A stretch of 64,000 nucleotides of DNA. Origin: Aphelenchoides besseyi. Its lineage: Eukaryota; Nematoda; Chromadorea; Rhabditida; Aphelenchoididae. Both the position numbers and the translations under genes were made by a program. The stretch is taken from the NCBI GenBank assembly GCA_024699855.1, contig JAMPIQ010000003.1, forward strand, positions 8,060,001 to 8,124,000. Reading direction: 5' to 3'. This document shows positions 49,697-61,477 of the stretch, piece after piece. The notes under the pieces were generated by a model. It was not told the origin of the DNA. It was given only the letters and a program-made list of their open reading frames with translations, and did no database searches. How positions within the stretch are numbered: the stretch's first letter is position 1; each line of letters starts with the position of its first letter.

Positions 49697-50104
49697 ATGA
49701 ACATCCAGACGATTGTTTTTCTAACCTCTTTGTTTATCACTGCTCAATGCGACATAAGTTCGATTTCTGCTTCCGAATGTCCGTCATTTTGTCCTGCTTT
49801 TTGTAAAGGAAAATGCCCGGATGTTGTAGCAAAATGTGGTGGAAACAAATGCCATTGTGCATGCTCAATGAGTGCAGTTGGTAGGTTAGACAGCCACAGA
49901 AATTCACCTTTTGGACTAGGATGTGATGCCAACGAATGTGAGAAGCAATGTAAAAAAGACGCCGGAGATCGTCGTTACGAATCGAAGTGCATTAAACCAC
50001 ATGTTTGCAAATGCTCGTTCAGTGACATTACCGAAGATATGATACCGTTCAACTATCCAATACCTAAAGATGCCCATTACGACATTGTTGTGAAGCCCGA
50101 ATGA
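49697..50104 (+). CDS. Secreted Cys-rich protein 1: 8-Cys plus 6-Cys domains
   Basis: The signal peptide is residues 1-18 (MNIQTIVFLTSLFITAQC). An N-terminal 8-Cys unit follows: C-PSF-C-PAF-C-KGK-C ... C-x4-C-x-C-x-C. The second unit has the spacing C-x4-C-x3-C-x12-C-x5-C-x-C (from CDANECEKQC), which fits a cysteine-stabilised alpha-beta (CS-alpha-beta) fold. A 39-nt stretch at 49881-49919 (gtaggt...actag) is very likely an intron at the domain boundary, as in the sister genes. It keeps the frame either way (135 aa unspliced, 122 aa spliced). First gene of a four-gene tandem cluster, all on the plus strand. Likely a secreted defence or effector peptide by fold; no activity can be read from sequence. 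Confidence 0.75.
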   Translation: MNIQTIVFLTSLFITAQCDISSISASECPSFCPAFCKGKCPDVVAKCGGNKCHCACSMSAVGRLDSHRNSPFGLGCDANECEKQCKKDAGDRRYESKCIKPHVCKCSFSDITEDMIPFNYPIPKDAHYDIVVKPE

Positions 50105-50340
50105 TATGATGTAAATATTAAAAATAGATACCTGTTTTGTTATCGACTGAATGAACAGTTTTCGAGAAAATGCACGTGAAAAAGACTGGAATGTTGACTA
50201 ATAGTCGACGTTCGAATGGTAATTGTAATTAGAACCTGAACATTCCTTTGAAATGAGCAGTTTATCAAAAACACTTTACACTCAATCGGTCTCATTTAAC
50301 GTTCGTTTTGTTATCGACTCTCTTCCTGATTAACTGAAAG

Positions 50341-50778
50341 ATGTCGTTGTTGCAGTGCTTATTTGTTATTTTATTAGTTAGTGTCGTTCAGTTTTCGTAT
50401 TCGGCTCCAGTAGGCGACAGCTCGTTGAAATCTGGTTCAGATGATTTGGTTCCAGTTGGTCCTTGTAAAGAATGGTGTTCAGAACATTGCAATCAACAAT
50501 GCAAAAAGAAAGGATACACAAAAGAGGGAGTAAAAGCTGAATGTCACAGCGAGGTTGGATGCTATTGCGAGTGTCCGGCAAACGATAAAGGTGAGTAATT
50601 GAATAGCACGCTTAATCAATTCTTTTTAGAATGTTCTCCCGGTTTTTGTGAGAAGTTTTGCAATCATCACTCTAACGGTAAGAAGCTCGAATCAGCCAAG
50701 TGCATCAACAAAGACAATTGTCAATGCAAATTCTGTGTATCCGATAGTCAATCAATGATGTCGTCCAACAAATCTTAG
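50341..50778 (+). CDS. Secreted Cys-rich protein 2: 8-Cys plus 6-Cys domains
   Basis: Exons 50341-50590 and 50630-50778 join in frame to 132 aa. The signal peptide ends near residue 21 (FVILLVSVVQFSYSAPV). The 8-Cys unit is C-KEW-C-SEH-C-NQQ-C ... C-x5-C-x-C-x-C. The intron falls exactly between domains. The second exon holds the 6-Cys unit CSPGFCEKFCNHHSNGKKLE then a C-x5-C-x-C end. The domain order and intron phase are the same as gene 1 and the start of gene 4. Confidence 0.78.
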
Positions 50779-51150
50779 GATCGAAGACCAAGTAGTTCGC
50801 TCAAGTTCTCCCAAATAAATACTCTCGTAGCTTATGGTCGCTTAATGAACAAAGACAATCCACACAATCTATTTTCACAGTATCTAGGTTTTAGTGAATC
50901 GACGATTACTGAGCTTCACGAGTAGACGGTTGTTCAAACACAAAGTCGTAGCTATAAACTCAGTTTTGAATTAATCACGTATTTGTCGCGGAAATCCGGG
51001 ACGTTTGCAGAAAATTGCGCACAATAGAACTCGTGGTTTAACCCTTTTATGCAGTTAAGCCAACAATTTGAAGTTTAAAACCCAGCCATAAAAGCAAGAC
51101 AAACGAGTCGATGGTGCACGTCCGATCGATTGTCTCGTTTGAGTTCCAAA

Positions 51151-51375
51151 ATGCAACTTTCGGTTTTTCTTCTTGCCGTCTTCATTGCTCTTCCATTCGC
51201 TTATTCGGCTCCATACGATAGTTTGTCAGATGCCGATTATCCATTTGCAAAATGCGAAGAGAATTCATGCAAACAACAATGCACTGATGAAGCAGCTGGC
51301 AAGAGAATCTACTCGGCTGGTTGTAAAGATGAATACTCTTGTAGCTGTAAATACTATAAGAACGGTCTTCAATGA
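51151..51375 (+). CDS. Secreted Cys-rich protein 3: single 6-Cys domain
   Basis: An intronless 74-aa protein. The signal peptide is MQLSVFLLAVFIALPFAYSA. One 6-Cys unit follows: C-x4-C-x3-C-x12-C-x5-C-x-C (from KCEENSCKQQC to CSCKY). It is the minimal form of the family: a lone second-type domain with no 8-Cys unit. Upstream codons in frame lack an ATG before 51151. Confidence 0.78.
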   Translation: MQLSVFLLAVFIALPFAYSAPYDSLSDADYPFAKCEENSCKQQCTDEAAGKRIYSAGCKDEYSCSCKYYKNGLQ

Positions 51376-52118
51376 TGTCGCTACGTTCGTACTGAAGGTC
51401 TATTTAAGAACCAATTATTTCAACTTGTTGATTAGAAATAAATGAATTTACTCTGCTGTACGATCTTTACATTGAAGGTCGTGAATAGAAGTGCAAAGTC
51501 AATTGGTTTTGTTCGAAAAGTTCTTGCAAACTAATTGGCTTCAACGACCTTTGAAAGTAAAAAATTTTCTGCAACAATAACCTTGAGATCGTTCAAATCG
51601 CACGATCTTTTGCACACTCGATGACCACGTCAAATGTTTTCGTTGAAAGTGTTCGAGGTCTTCAGGCGACACGCCCAAAAGGTTTGAGTAACGATGAAAG
51701 GAAGTTCCATCAAATACGAAAATTTCAATGATTTACGTTTACCGCGATCAGAGAACGTACCTTCAGACAAAACCGGTCAATCGATTTCGTTCGTTTTTTT
51801 CGGTTTGTTTTACCGATGAAAACCGTTTAAAAGTGTAAACGTCAAAGTTCGAGGACGAATCGACGTGAGTTGACGCTTAGAATTCGATGGGATTACTCTC
51901 GACTTGACGAACTGCTTTCTTACAATTACAGTAACCGTAGTGTTAAATCGCAGTTTCTCACATTCCAATACAGGATCTTCGAACGTTTTCAATGTTTAAA
52001 GCGCAAGAATCTAAAATGCGTGATACACTTTTGGGCGTCTTTTCTATTCGTGAAATAGTTTGAAGTTCATTGCGTTGAACTTATTTGGAACTCGGTTGTT
52101 TGCAGGTTAACACTTGAA
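51376..52118. other. Intergenic within the Cys-rich cluster
   Basis: About 740 bp, AT-rich, with no additional cysteine-rich exon seen on either strand. Confidence 0.5.
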
Positions 52119-53238
52119 ATGCAGTCGAGCTGTTTTCTTGTCCTCTGCATTTTGCCATTCGTGGCTTATGGTGCCGTAACAACATCGTGTAAAGACTGGT
52201 GCCCGGCGTTTTGTCTCGACTCATGCAAATCAACGAACACAACACCGATCTGCATGGGAGATCTCAGATGCAATTGTATTTGCCCGACAGTTCAACAAGG
52301 TAATGATATTGTTCAAACTGTCTTACAAAAGATTTTCAGATTGCAAAACTGAGTGGTGTAGTGAAAAGTGCAAATCGAAGGCTGGAACACGCAAATTCGA
52401 AGCGAAATGTGATAACGTCGAAAAAGTATGCAAATGCCAATTTGAAGCTCTTTACGGACAACAAGCAAAAGAAGCACAAAAAGCCGCTGTATTAGAATCA
52501 AGTGCGTTTGAGAAGGCTGCCTTTGAATTATACGATACTTGCAGGCCCAAAACTTGTTGAACAAACTTTTGTTGCCGACCAATCACTTTTAAGCCGTGAA
52601 TTCAAATGTACTAACGAGTTTTGTGATTCTTATTGCACGAAAAAGTCGGACGGTCGAAAATTCGAAGCGGCATGTGACGAATCGCAATCCTGCCACTGCA
52701 AATACGAGAATCCGATGGGCGGATTCGGTCTGCAATCGGGCACCACGAAGACAATCGAGTTGACGGCATCGTCAAATAAAACCGCTGCAATTCACGCAAA
52801 CAGTAAGTTGTGTGCCTAATCAGTAGATTACAAGCGAAACTTCAGATGTTGCTAATGTGACCAAAGCAGAATGCACTCCAAAATGGTGCGACGACTACTG
52901 CGTTACGAAATCCAATGGTCGTAAATATGAAGCAAAGTGCGAATCTCCGTTATCATGTACGTGCAAATACGAGAAACAACCGTTGAGTGTAAAGGACAAG
53001 AATGGAGGTAGAGGAGTTAAGGAAAAAGTGACCGTAATCGATCGTAATTTTAGCTCCGATGACCAGCAAATTTCATTGCACAAAAACATGGTGCGAGAAC
53101 TATTGCGAATCCAAATCAAATGGTCGCAAATTCGAAGCTCAATGCGATGAATCAGAGGCCTGCAAATGTCAATATGTTTGGCAACGAACAAGTGTGAAAA
53201 CGGTGTCAGTGGGCGGACCAGTTAAAGATCACGAATGA
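52119..53238 (+). CDS. Secreted Cys-rich protein 4: one 8-Cys and four 6-Cys domains
   Basis: Exons 52119-52299, 52340-52501, 52545-52802, 52846-53007 and 53054-53238 join in frame to 315 aa. Exon 1 has the signal peptide (SCFLVLCILPFVAYGA) and the 8-Cys unit (SCKDWCPAFCLDSC ... CNCICP). Each of exons 2-5 carries one 6-Cys unit of pattern C-x3/4-W/FC-x2-Y/KC-x3-K-x2-GRK-F/Y-EA-x-C-x5/6-C-x-C-x-Y/F. Short linkers between units are Lys/Ala/Ser-rich. All internal introns have the same phase (after the first base of a codon), so the gene can grow by exon duplication without frame loss. Units could be released by processing, but no clear dibasic sites separate them. The fold is inferred as CS-alpha-beta. 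Confidence 0.8.
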
Positions 53239-53989
53239 GCATTTTGAATTAGTTAGATAATTAGCACCCAACTGTTACCATACTCGTTTATATCTTGTTG
53301 AGAATACCGAAATTGTTTCTATTTATTTACCGCGATCGTTTATCGGGACGAGTTCTCGGGATTTCGCAAGAAACAGGACTCGAGTTGCAATATTAGCACA
53401 TTTTTTATTAATTGAATAGCACAAAATAAAGTTTAGTTCACGTGAATGAGTTTGCAAAGTTGTCATTGACTGTAACCTACCACACCAACATGCAGAAGAA
53501 TGTCGATGACCAACAAAAGGGTTCTGAAAGCAAAACTGTCAACAAACTTCTTCATATTCGATCGAAAAAGATCGTCGTTTTCGAGGAGAGCACTTCTTTC
53601 CGGCAAAAAGTAGCAGATCGATAGTTTTGTAGAAATGAGAGAAAGCTCCAAACAAACAGAAATCGCTGTTCTCTGACGCCTTTTGTAACCCGTCAATCAA
53701 ACAGTACGCGGAAGTGCAGATAAATGAAGAAACGCCAACTCACCTTTGGTAGCTTTACCCCGGAATATCGTTGTGATGAGAAATCTGAACGATTTTCCAA
53801 ACTTTTATAGTATGTTCGGATGCGTGTTCGCGTATGAATACGAATACCGCAGAAGAGCGTACTACCGCAAACAAATGTTGTACCGCCGTCGAATTCGCCG
53901 GATTCGACGGCAACAACGTATGATGTTAGCGGCTTAAATTTTGTGAGCTTCGGCACTCCAGGGCTTGCTCTGGTTGTCGAAGCGCTACC
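53239..53989. other. Intergenic region with a small Arg-rich ORF
   Basis: A plus-strand ORF, about 53776-53937, encodes a very basic Tyr/Arg-rich peptide (RRRAYYRKQMLYRRRIRRI). It could be real, but it has no recognised domain. Just upstream of the 5S gene, cttcggcactccagggctt and its partner ctctggttgtcgaag can fold as a hairpin. Confidence 0.3.
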
Positions 53990-54108
53990 TTGTTCGTCCA
54001 TAGCCAACTGGACACACCGGATCCCGTCAGATCTCCGAAGTTAAGCAGTTGTGCGCGTGGTTATTACATGGCTCGGAGACGGCCATGGAACCCCACGTGA
54101 CGAAGGTA
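53990..54108 (+). rRNA. 5S ribosomal RNA
   Basis: The core ccata...gatcccgtcagatctccgaagttaagcag (box A/C region) and ggctcggagacggccatggaa are diagnostic of eukaryotic 5S rRNA. Ends are set by alignment to a 119-nt 5S. The flanks extend helix I: taccttgttcgtc pairs with gacgaaggta, with a bulge, so the true ends could be a few bases wider. Only one copy is seen here. Confidence 0.85.
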
Positions 54109-54504
54109 CGCCAACAATAAACGATCTCACTGAAATGCAGATGTCAAGTTCAGCAGCATGAGAAACATTCAGTAGACTTTGCAAACTCATTGACGTGAAC
54201 TAAAAGCTGAAAACAAGGAAAATAACCAAATAGACCTTCAATGCCCAACCAAACTCCGTGGAGAACAAATGGCAAGTGGCATCCAAACGAAAGTCCGTTT
54301 GTCTCTTCAGCGGACAGCTGACCAGCGGTCTTCGGGTCTGTCCATTGCATTCGAGGTGTCTGCTTTCTTTCGGTCCGTAGAACCGTCAAAGCTCAAATGA
54401 GCTTCTTTTCTTGCACTCGAAAACTTGTTTTGAGCTAATCAAAAGTTTATACAGAAAAACTAGAACATCGAATGATACAATCACAAAGACATTCTTGTTG
54501 TCGA
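54109..54504. other. Intergenic, 3' of P450 gene
   Basis: About 400 bp between the 5S gene and the stop of the first P450. No gene or trans-splice leader RNA is recognised. Confidence 0.45.
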
Positions 54505-56823
54505 TTAATAGCGTTTACGGATTTGACACAAGTACGGTTCAGTTGCTAAATCGGATGGACGTGGATAGCGACGCAAAGTTGGTGGATTCTTTCCCGCAGA
54601 GAACTAAAAAAACTATCAACGAAGTGTAACTGATGAATTTCTCACTTCGAAACGATTGAAAATGTTGGCAACAAACAGGAATAACTCTGAAAATAAAAGT
54701 CGAAAATAAGTTTTGCAACTTTGAAAACTTCAAGTTACAACCAATGGAACTTACCGAGACGAGCCAAACTTTCGCCCAAACAAACACGTTTTCCAAGTGC
54801 AAACGGTAACTGAAATGATCGTTATCCCTATTAAGATGCTTACGAACAAACCGATTCTTCGATTCTCTTCAATTGACCAGTTTCTAAATCGATAAAACGT
54901 TCCGGTTTGAACGCTCGTGGTTCCGGAAATACCTTAAGATTACAATTAGAAGTTGGTTAGCACGTAAAAATATACGTCAGGATCTGAGTGAATGGTTGCA
55001 AATTGACAGTAACAACAAGTGTTCTTCGGAATTCGATAGCCTTCAACTACAACATCTCGATTTGTTCGACGAAGATTTCCATTAGTGAGTAAATTGCAAG
55101 AGCGAAGAGTCTCCTAAACTATCGTGAAAAGTATCTTGACGATTCTTAATACCAAAATGACTGCATTTGTGTAAACCAGAGCAGTGCGATCAGCAACTTT
55201 GATCCAACGATCGCTTCCAATCTTCGCATCTAACTCATCATGGAGTCGACGTTGCACTTCCGGATTTTTGATTAAATAAGCAACACACCAAGTAATTGCA
55301 GAACTCGAAGATTCCTATAAACACAATTGTTGTCTCTACAAGTCTACACGTACCTGGCCAGCAATCCATAAGTCGAAGCAGACTAAACAATTATTGTAAT
55401 GGTCTTAATCGATTTTTTTACCATTTCGTAGTTGCTTTAACCTAAAAATTAAGATGATTATTTATTTTGACACGAACTCACGTGTAATATTTCGCTCTGT
55501 CATCTCCGGCTACTTCCAACCTCATCTTTTCGATAACAAAAGCTTCAACAAAGTTCTGAGCTTCCGAATCGACATCCACGTGCAAATTCGCCACGTGTTT
55601 TTCGATGTTCTTATCCAGAAAGTCAAAAACCTCATCAAACGGCTGTCTCATTTTCTTCGTCATAAACGGTTGAATCAAAGTGGCAAGTGTGTCGTTGAAC
55701 ATTGCCATTCCCATGATCACTTCCGAGAACGTAGAAATCACTTTCGTTGCCATTGATTTCAGAAGTTTAAACTCTTCTTCATGTCCATCTGTGTACCGAT
55801 AACCTAACGAGAAATAAATGTTGCAACTCAAAATTCCAGTTACCGAACAACAATGAGTTAATCACCGAGCCTTAAATGTCTTCGATTCAAATTCCTGTCT
55901 GATTGACTTGCCCACAGCGATGTCTGTAAAGCGATGAAAGTCGATATCTTTACCGTCATCAAAATGAGCTAATCCATTTGAAATATGACCATTAGTGTGA
56001 TCATTTGTAAGCGTTTTGCAATCGTTGTTATTCAAATCAATGGTACTTTCCAACGATGACTCAACAGTCTCAACCAGATAATAAACTTCGTCCAGAATCT
56101 ACAATCCCGTACAATTTGATTTTACGTCTCCAATTACCCGCAATTCCATTTCGTTGCGACCTAAACCGAAATTGCGTAGAACTCTATGAAAACAATTTGA
56201 AAAAATGTATTCGTGTTTTGATTACCTGAAGATGAATTGACGTTGATCTTTCCACAATGGTCCTTAATTCTAGTTGTTCAACTTTTCGGTTCGTATTCTC
56301 ACCTTCTGCAAAGAAAATTCCCGACATTTCATTTCCTCTCAACGATCGTTGCAACTTCCCACCACCAATTCGACTCGCATACGTGTCTCCATCTTTAACG
56401 AACATTTCAACCGCTAACTTGTAATCAACAACAGTGACAATCGGAGTTTCTCCCAACCACCATGTGAAGATCTTGCCATATTTTTTGCCCCACTCAACAA
56501 AACGATACTCGTAACGTTCCGTCTTTTCCAACTCGATCAAATTGCCCATGATTGGCCTAAATCGACTATTTTAGATCTTCACTCGACGTTGACTTACCAG
56601 GGTATTGGTCCTTAACTGTGATGATACGACACTTGCAATAATTAAACAAAAACTGCCTTCTACTTGAACTGATTTTAGAGATCCAAGTAAAATTAAAAAG
56701 AAAACAGTTTCTGTTTAGTTTGATTTGCAAATGCCTACCACGTGGAAGTCCCATGCGTTTGTAGACGAAATTGTAAAACGACCACAACACAACTACGGTA
56801 CCAACAACAATTAGCGAGAGCAT
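54505..56823 (-). CDS. Cytochrome P450 (CYP2-like) 1
   Basis: The ATG at 56823 begins a membrane anchor (MLSLIVVGTVVVLWSFYNFV). Exons then encode a proline hinge region (LPRG...), NLIELEKTERYEYRFVEWGK, helix C/D segments, the I helix (FDLWIAGQESSSSAITW, with the A-G-x-(E/D) oxygen-activation motif as AGQES), the K helix and PERF region, and the heme loop LPFALGKRVCLGESLAR with Cys ligand. A final exon reads NPPTLRRYPRPSDL then CQIRKRY, reached by a 46-nt gtgaga...tttag intron. ER-bound monooxygenase using NADPH-P450 reductase; substrate unknown. Confidence 0.85.
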
Positions 56824-58116
56824 CACAGCGGTTTTTTTCCGAATTAACTTCAGGTGTGGTCGCTAATGAAAAGACGAAAAACACGCGAACTCCAATTAGT
56901 CGGAACGTTAAGTCTGAGCATCTTCAACTCATCAGTTCGACCCTTTTAAATCGTTTGCTTATCGGTTAACCGTAAGTAATGAAAGGGGCGGAGTGTTCGA
57001 TTCACAATAAATTACGTAATTTCAAGTCCAGAGTTGTAAAACTGAAATGCATGTCTTCGTCTGAGCGGTTAAGATCATAAAATTTCGAAGTTTAAGCCAC
57101 AAAAATGAGCATCCGGTTCTCACATGCGAAGTTGAAAGGTACCAAAAGTCACAGAAATCTCGTCCACAGACTCGAGTTCGCAACTCACGATTTCTCGCAA
57201 AAGATCGAAGATAGACAGAAGCTTATTACGATATCAAGTTTACGATGTCCATAGTTCGCACGTAATCACTCACTAGTTTGCACTTTTTGTTTCCTTATTC
57301 GTCGTAATCTGTGACCGTTCAATGGAAAGTTGCAAAATTTACAATCACTGTCTGCTTATTCAACAAAACGAGTTTGCACTTTAAGGGCATCGAATTTAAA
57401 TAACAAGCCAGACGTGTTGGTAGATTACGATCAACTTTATCTGTCGTTTGTTTTATTCAACTTTCATGGCAATTGAAAAGAATAATGCCATGAATAAGTT
57501 TGCTTGAAGGCAACTGACATCTAACAGCTCCAGATGGCGGGTACTTTCGCGCCTAGCTGACGAGTTCGAGCAACCTGGATGCTGATAACAACTCAATCTG
57601 CAAAAATGTGTGGCTTGTAATTTTATCGCAACAAATTGACCAATTAGTCGTGCACTACTAATTACTTTGCTCTATTGTTAAATTAGCCCGAATGGTTGAA
57701 AAAACCAAACGAGACTTCCAAAAATTGGTCTTCGGGTCTTCTTCAAGGCCCTGGTAATCCTCAGACAGAAAATAGATCGAAACGGCGGAACTTAAGCAAT
57801 TTATCTCTCAGAGAAGTTTACGGGTCAGCTAACTGTTCTGCTCGCCTGAGACCCTCATTCTCTGCGCAGTCTCTTTCTTCAGTCTTCGTATTCTGCCCCC
57901 TCTTGTTTGAGCAACCGAATAAAATTCTGCAGTTTTTACGATTCGATTGTAAACTTGGTTCTTGGAACGGAAAACGTAGAAGTTGATGTTTGACTATTCT
58001 TTGGATTCTGAGTTCAATGTGCAATCAAATTTGCATACAACAACGAAAATGAGGAATACAAAAAAGGGTTCATTTGACCGAAGAGACTCGATCGGTTTCG
58101 GAAGTTTCGTTTTGCA
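56824..58116. other. Intergenic, divergent promoters
   Basis: About 1.3 kb between P450-1 and the plus-strand gene at 58.1 kb. Short open stretches exist near 57700-57990 with no domain or splice support. Confidence 0.45.
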
Positions 58117-58885
58117 ATGTCGTTGTTGAAATGCAATGAAAGTGGATTGAATGAAATAACGAATCCACAGGAGTTCAAGAAGGTAAACGGTATTCACCAT
58201 TCTGTTGCTATTCTTTAGGTCTGTCCATGCGGCAACTACGAGTTTGTGACTATGATACGTCCAGTGACCGATCAAATGGTAAGTTGGGAATTTTAGTTAA
58301 CTATTGATTATAGGTTGGCCCTTTTGAGTACGATTCTTTTGGTGGTCGAGAGTTTAATTCTCAACAGTCGACGCCTCTCTTTCCTGCCGCACAAATCAAC
58401 AGACCGAATGTCGAGAAGTTGAGTCGATTGAAGAAAACGGAAAAACAAGCAGTTGGATCGGCGGAAACTGTTCAGTTGGAGAAAGAAGTTTTGTTCACTT
58501 TGGAAGACGTTGAAAAGAACTGGAAAATCTACTACTACGGTACTTGTCGTTCGTCGGATTGCGCGAAAGACGAACGTATTCATCGCTATCGCATCGGTTT
58601 GTACCACAAGGTACCTTCGAATCCCAGTCGTATTCCGCTCAAATTGCCGTTGATGTTCGCTTATAAGACTGTGGAGGACGATGGTGTAAGTGCTGATTGA
58701 AGTTCTAGTCACGTTTTCAGGTCATTCATTTCCAAGTCAAACTAACTAAAGCCGGTTGGATTCTTGCGCACGATGGAATCCACACGCCAGCGTACTCGAA
58801 ACTCTCGCATCTTGTCTACTCTTACATTTTGGCAATGATCAAAAAGTATCCACACAAATTGGAGTCTTATTTTCTTCCGTTGTGA
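58117..58885 (+). CDS. Unknown intracellular protein, possibly SH2-like
   Basis: Exons 58117-58182, 58219-58278, 58314-58685 and 58721-58885 join in frame to 220 aa. No signal peptide or membrane helix. The N-terminus has CPCGNYEFV, a middle stretch is basic, then WKIYYYGTCRSSDCAKDER, IGLYHKVP, LPLMFAYKTVEDDGVIHFQV and HLVYSYILAMIKKYP. The order 'W-YYG-R-A ... I-F-V ... L-LV-Y' is faintly like an SH2 fold, but the key FLVR arginine motif is not clear. I would not assign it to SH2 without a structure prediction. Confidence 0.5.
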
Positions 58886-59559
58886 GTGTTGGAGCAGTGG
58901 ATGAATAACATTGGAAGATTCAGTAGTAAAGAGTTTATTGACAATTAGTTTCAATTATCGTATCGAATGAACAGTTTTTATGTTCAGCTACAGAATCACG
59001 AGATCCAACAAGAGAAGTGGAGTCGACAATCCGAGAAAGTAGTAGTTGAATTAAAAGCTGCAGGATAATCTTTTGACATCAACATAACTGCTGACCTGTG
59101 AATACTTATGCAAAATCACAGGGCTTAATTACCTTTGCTTTTAAAGCATTTAAATTATTTCAAAGTTCGAGAATAAGTTTTGGGTTTTTTTATTCGTTCG
59201 ATTACATGAAAGATTACTAGCTCTTGATCTGGTTCTTTTAAAGTCTATCTACTAATAAGCAAACAAACACCTTTTTATGATTACCATAACGTTAAGCTGT
59301 GCTAGCCGTTGGAACAAACTTTAACTTTGTTTAAGCCAACAAATTACTAATAACGAAAGATGTTCACTCAAGTCTATGACTGAAAAGGTAGATAATCTTC
59401 AAGTAATTAAGTAACAGTAGTGGCACATGACTTCATTCAATAAAACTTGATTTTTAGTATATCAGAAAGAATCGATATTATGGTTCTTTGTTTTTGAATT
59501 TGCATGGGTATAAGTATTTATTAGTGGCTTTAGAATTAGTACAGAAAATGATCAATTGG
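58886..59559. other. Intergenic between convergent genes
   Basis: About 670 bp, AT-rich, no coding signal. Poly(A) regions of the two convergent genes are expected here. Confidence 0.55.
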
Positions 59560-61477
59560 TTAGACAAATCGACGTTTGATTCTGCACTTGTAGGGATCGC
59601 AGTAGAAGGATGCTCCACCGCCAACGCGTTTCAAAGTTGGTGGAGATTTGGCCGCTGAAAACTGGGATTTCACTCGATGATTGCTGTGATCATTCAATGC
59701 CACTTACTTTGAACTGATTGAACAAATTTGAAAGAAAAAGGAACAAATTCATCGTTGCTAACGATTGGCCCGGACATGCTCTTTTACCCAACGAAAATGA
59801 AGCAACTTCATCGGATCGTTTTAATTGGCCGTTTTCATCGATAAAACGCTCGGGATCAAAAACCTTCAGGTTTGCAAATAACTAAAACTGAGATGTGCAA
59901 ATCAAAAAAACGGAAATCACCTTTGGATCAGCCGAAACAGTTTGAACTTCGGGCAAGACAACCGTACCCTTGGGAAGTTTGAATCCGCCCACCTCGACAT
60001 CGCGTGTTGTGACACGGCCCAAATTGAATCCGATATTTGCTTTCCGATTCAATTCCTTCATCAATAGTTCAGTTTAGGAGTGCTAGGAAACCTTACTATC
60101 AACACAGCTTGTGTATAAACCAAAGAAGTTCGATCAGCCATCGTGATCATTCGATTCGAGCCGATCACTTTGTCCAACTCTTCATGTAGTTTTTGTTGAA
60201 TATGTGGATAGACGATTAGATACGCAACACCTGAATAAAACATTAGTCAATTTCAAATAGCGCAAATTCACCCCAAGAACAAAACACGCTAATCGATTCT
60301 AACCCCGCTAACCAGAAATCAAACACAACATTTTGGAGTTGTTTTTGACTAAAATTATTTTGGTTACAAACATCTGTAGCCATTCACTTACTTGTAATAT
60401 GCAGCTTCTGGAGCGTTTTCAGATTCCAACTTTGCACGTTGAATTAAATACGCGTCGATGAAATCTCGTGGTTCGATCTCCTCGTTTACGTAATCATTTT
60501 GACGTCGATGTTCTTCGATGATCTTGCCAATATGAGAGAATATCTCGTTTGCATGTCCAATAGTACTCTTCATTTTCCACTGACAAAACGGTAACTTTGC
60601 GATCAACGGATTCACCATTATTGACTGAACAAGTGGATCGATGAAGATCGCACCAACTTTTTCGCTCAATTCTTTCAATCGATAAAACTCTTGTTCGCGG
60701 TTCTGCAATTCAATTTTAGAGAGAAGTGAAGGTGAAACTTACGTCTGTAGTGTATCTGTAGCCGCAGATCATGTTATTGATCAAGGAACCGATTGCAATG
60801 TTCGTCTTCTTGTCCAAATCATGTTCCGTGATTCCCGAATCGATCTCTTCGTTAATCTTCGCCAAAACAGTTTGAAGTTCTTCGATAATCTAAACCTGCT
60901 AGTTAACTACGAGTAAGTGTTTGGTATGAACCTGCTCTTGCATGAGGTTCTTTCCGACGCCAAAATTCTTCAAAGTTTGTATCGAGAAGCGTCGTTGTTC
61001 GCGGAAAAGATCGCCGTTTGTTTCAATGATACCATACTGTCCGCCTCTAACCAACGTGTTCAGAACATCGAACGTGAATCGATCAGCGTAGGCGTCGGCA
61101 TCTCTGACAACGGACTGCATGTTCTCGTGGTCGTGTATTGAAACGTATGGAATCATTCCTAAAGCACAATATGATAGCCGATCGGTTTGATCACTTGCCT
61201 TGCCAAAACGTGAACACAGGTCCATAAGTCTCGCGCCATTCAAGAAACTAAAAGCAATAGTCAAAATATATTTCAACAAACTCACGAGATCTTCTAGACA
61301 TTCAGTTCTCACAAACGACAAGGTGTTACCTACAAATTTGATCTTCAAGTATTCAAATTCTGTTCATTTACCGATCAAAGGTAAGGGTGTCGGACCTGGA
61401 GGTAAATGGCGTCTGCGAAACCAAAACTGATGGAGTAAGAAGATAAATAAAATGAGAGTAAAAAGAAGCAAAAACAT
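59560..61477 (-). CDS. Cytochrome P450 (CYP2-like) 2
   Basis: Complete by reading order. The anchor [20 protein letters not shown] (ATG at 61477) is followed by a basic patch and [12 protein letters not shown] hinge. After the next intron come [34 protein letters not shown] (helix C, WR-type heme contact replaced by QRR), the I helix ([19 protein letters not shown]), [20 protein letters not shown] then [19 protein letters not shown], the heme loop [15 protein letters not shown] with Cys ligand, and the end [12 protein letters not shown]. It is the same class as the neighbour at 54.5-56.8 kb and lies in the same orientation, with one unrelated gene between. ER monooxygenase; substrate unknown. 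Confidence 0.87.

Noticed and set aside
57050..57095. A-box-like tctgagcggttaag, possible tRNA
   Set aside because: No stems or B box nearby.
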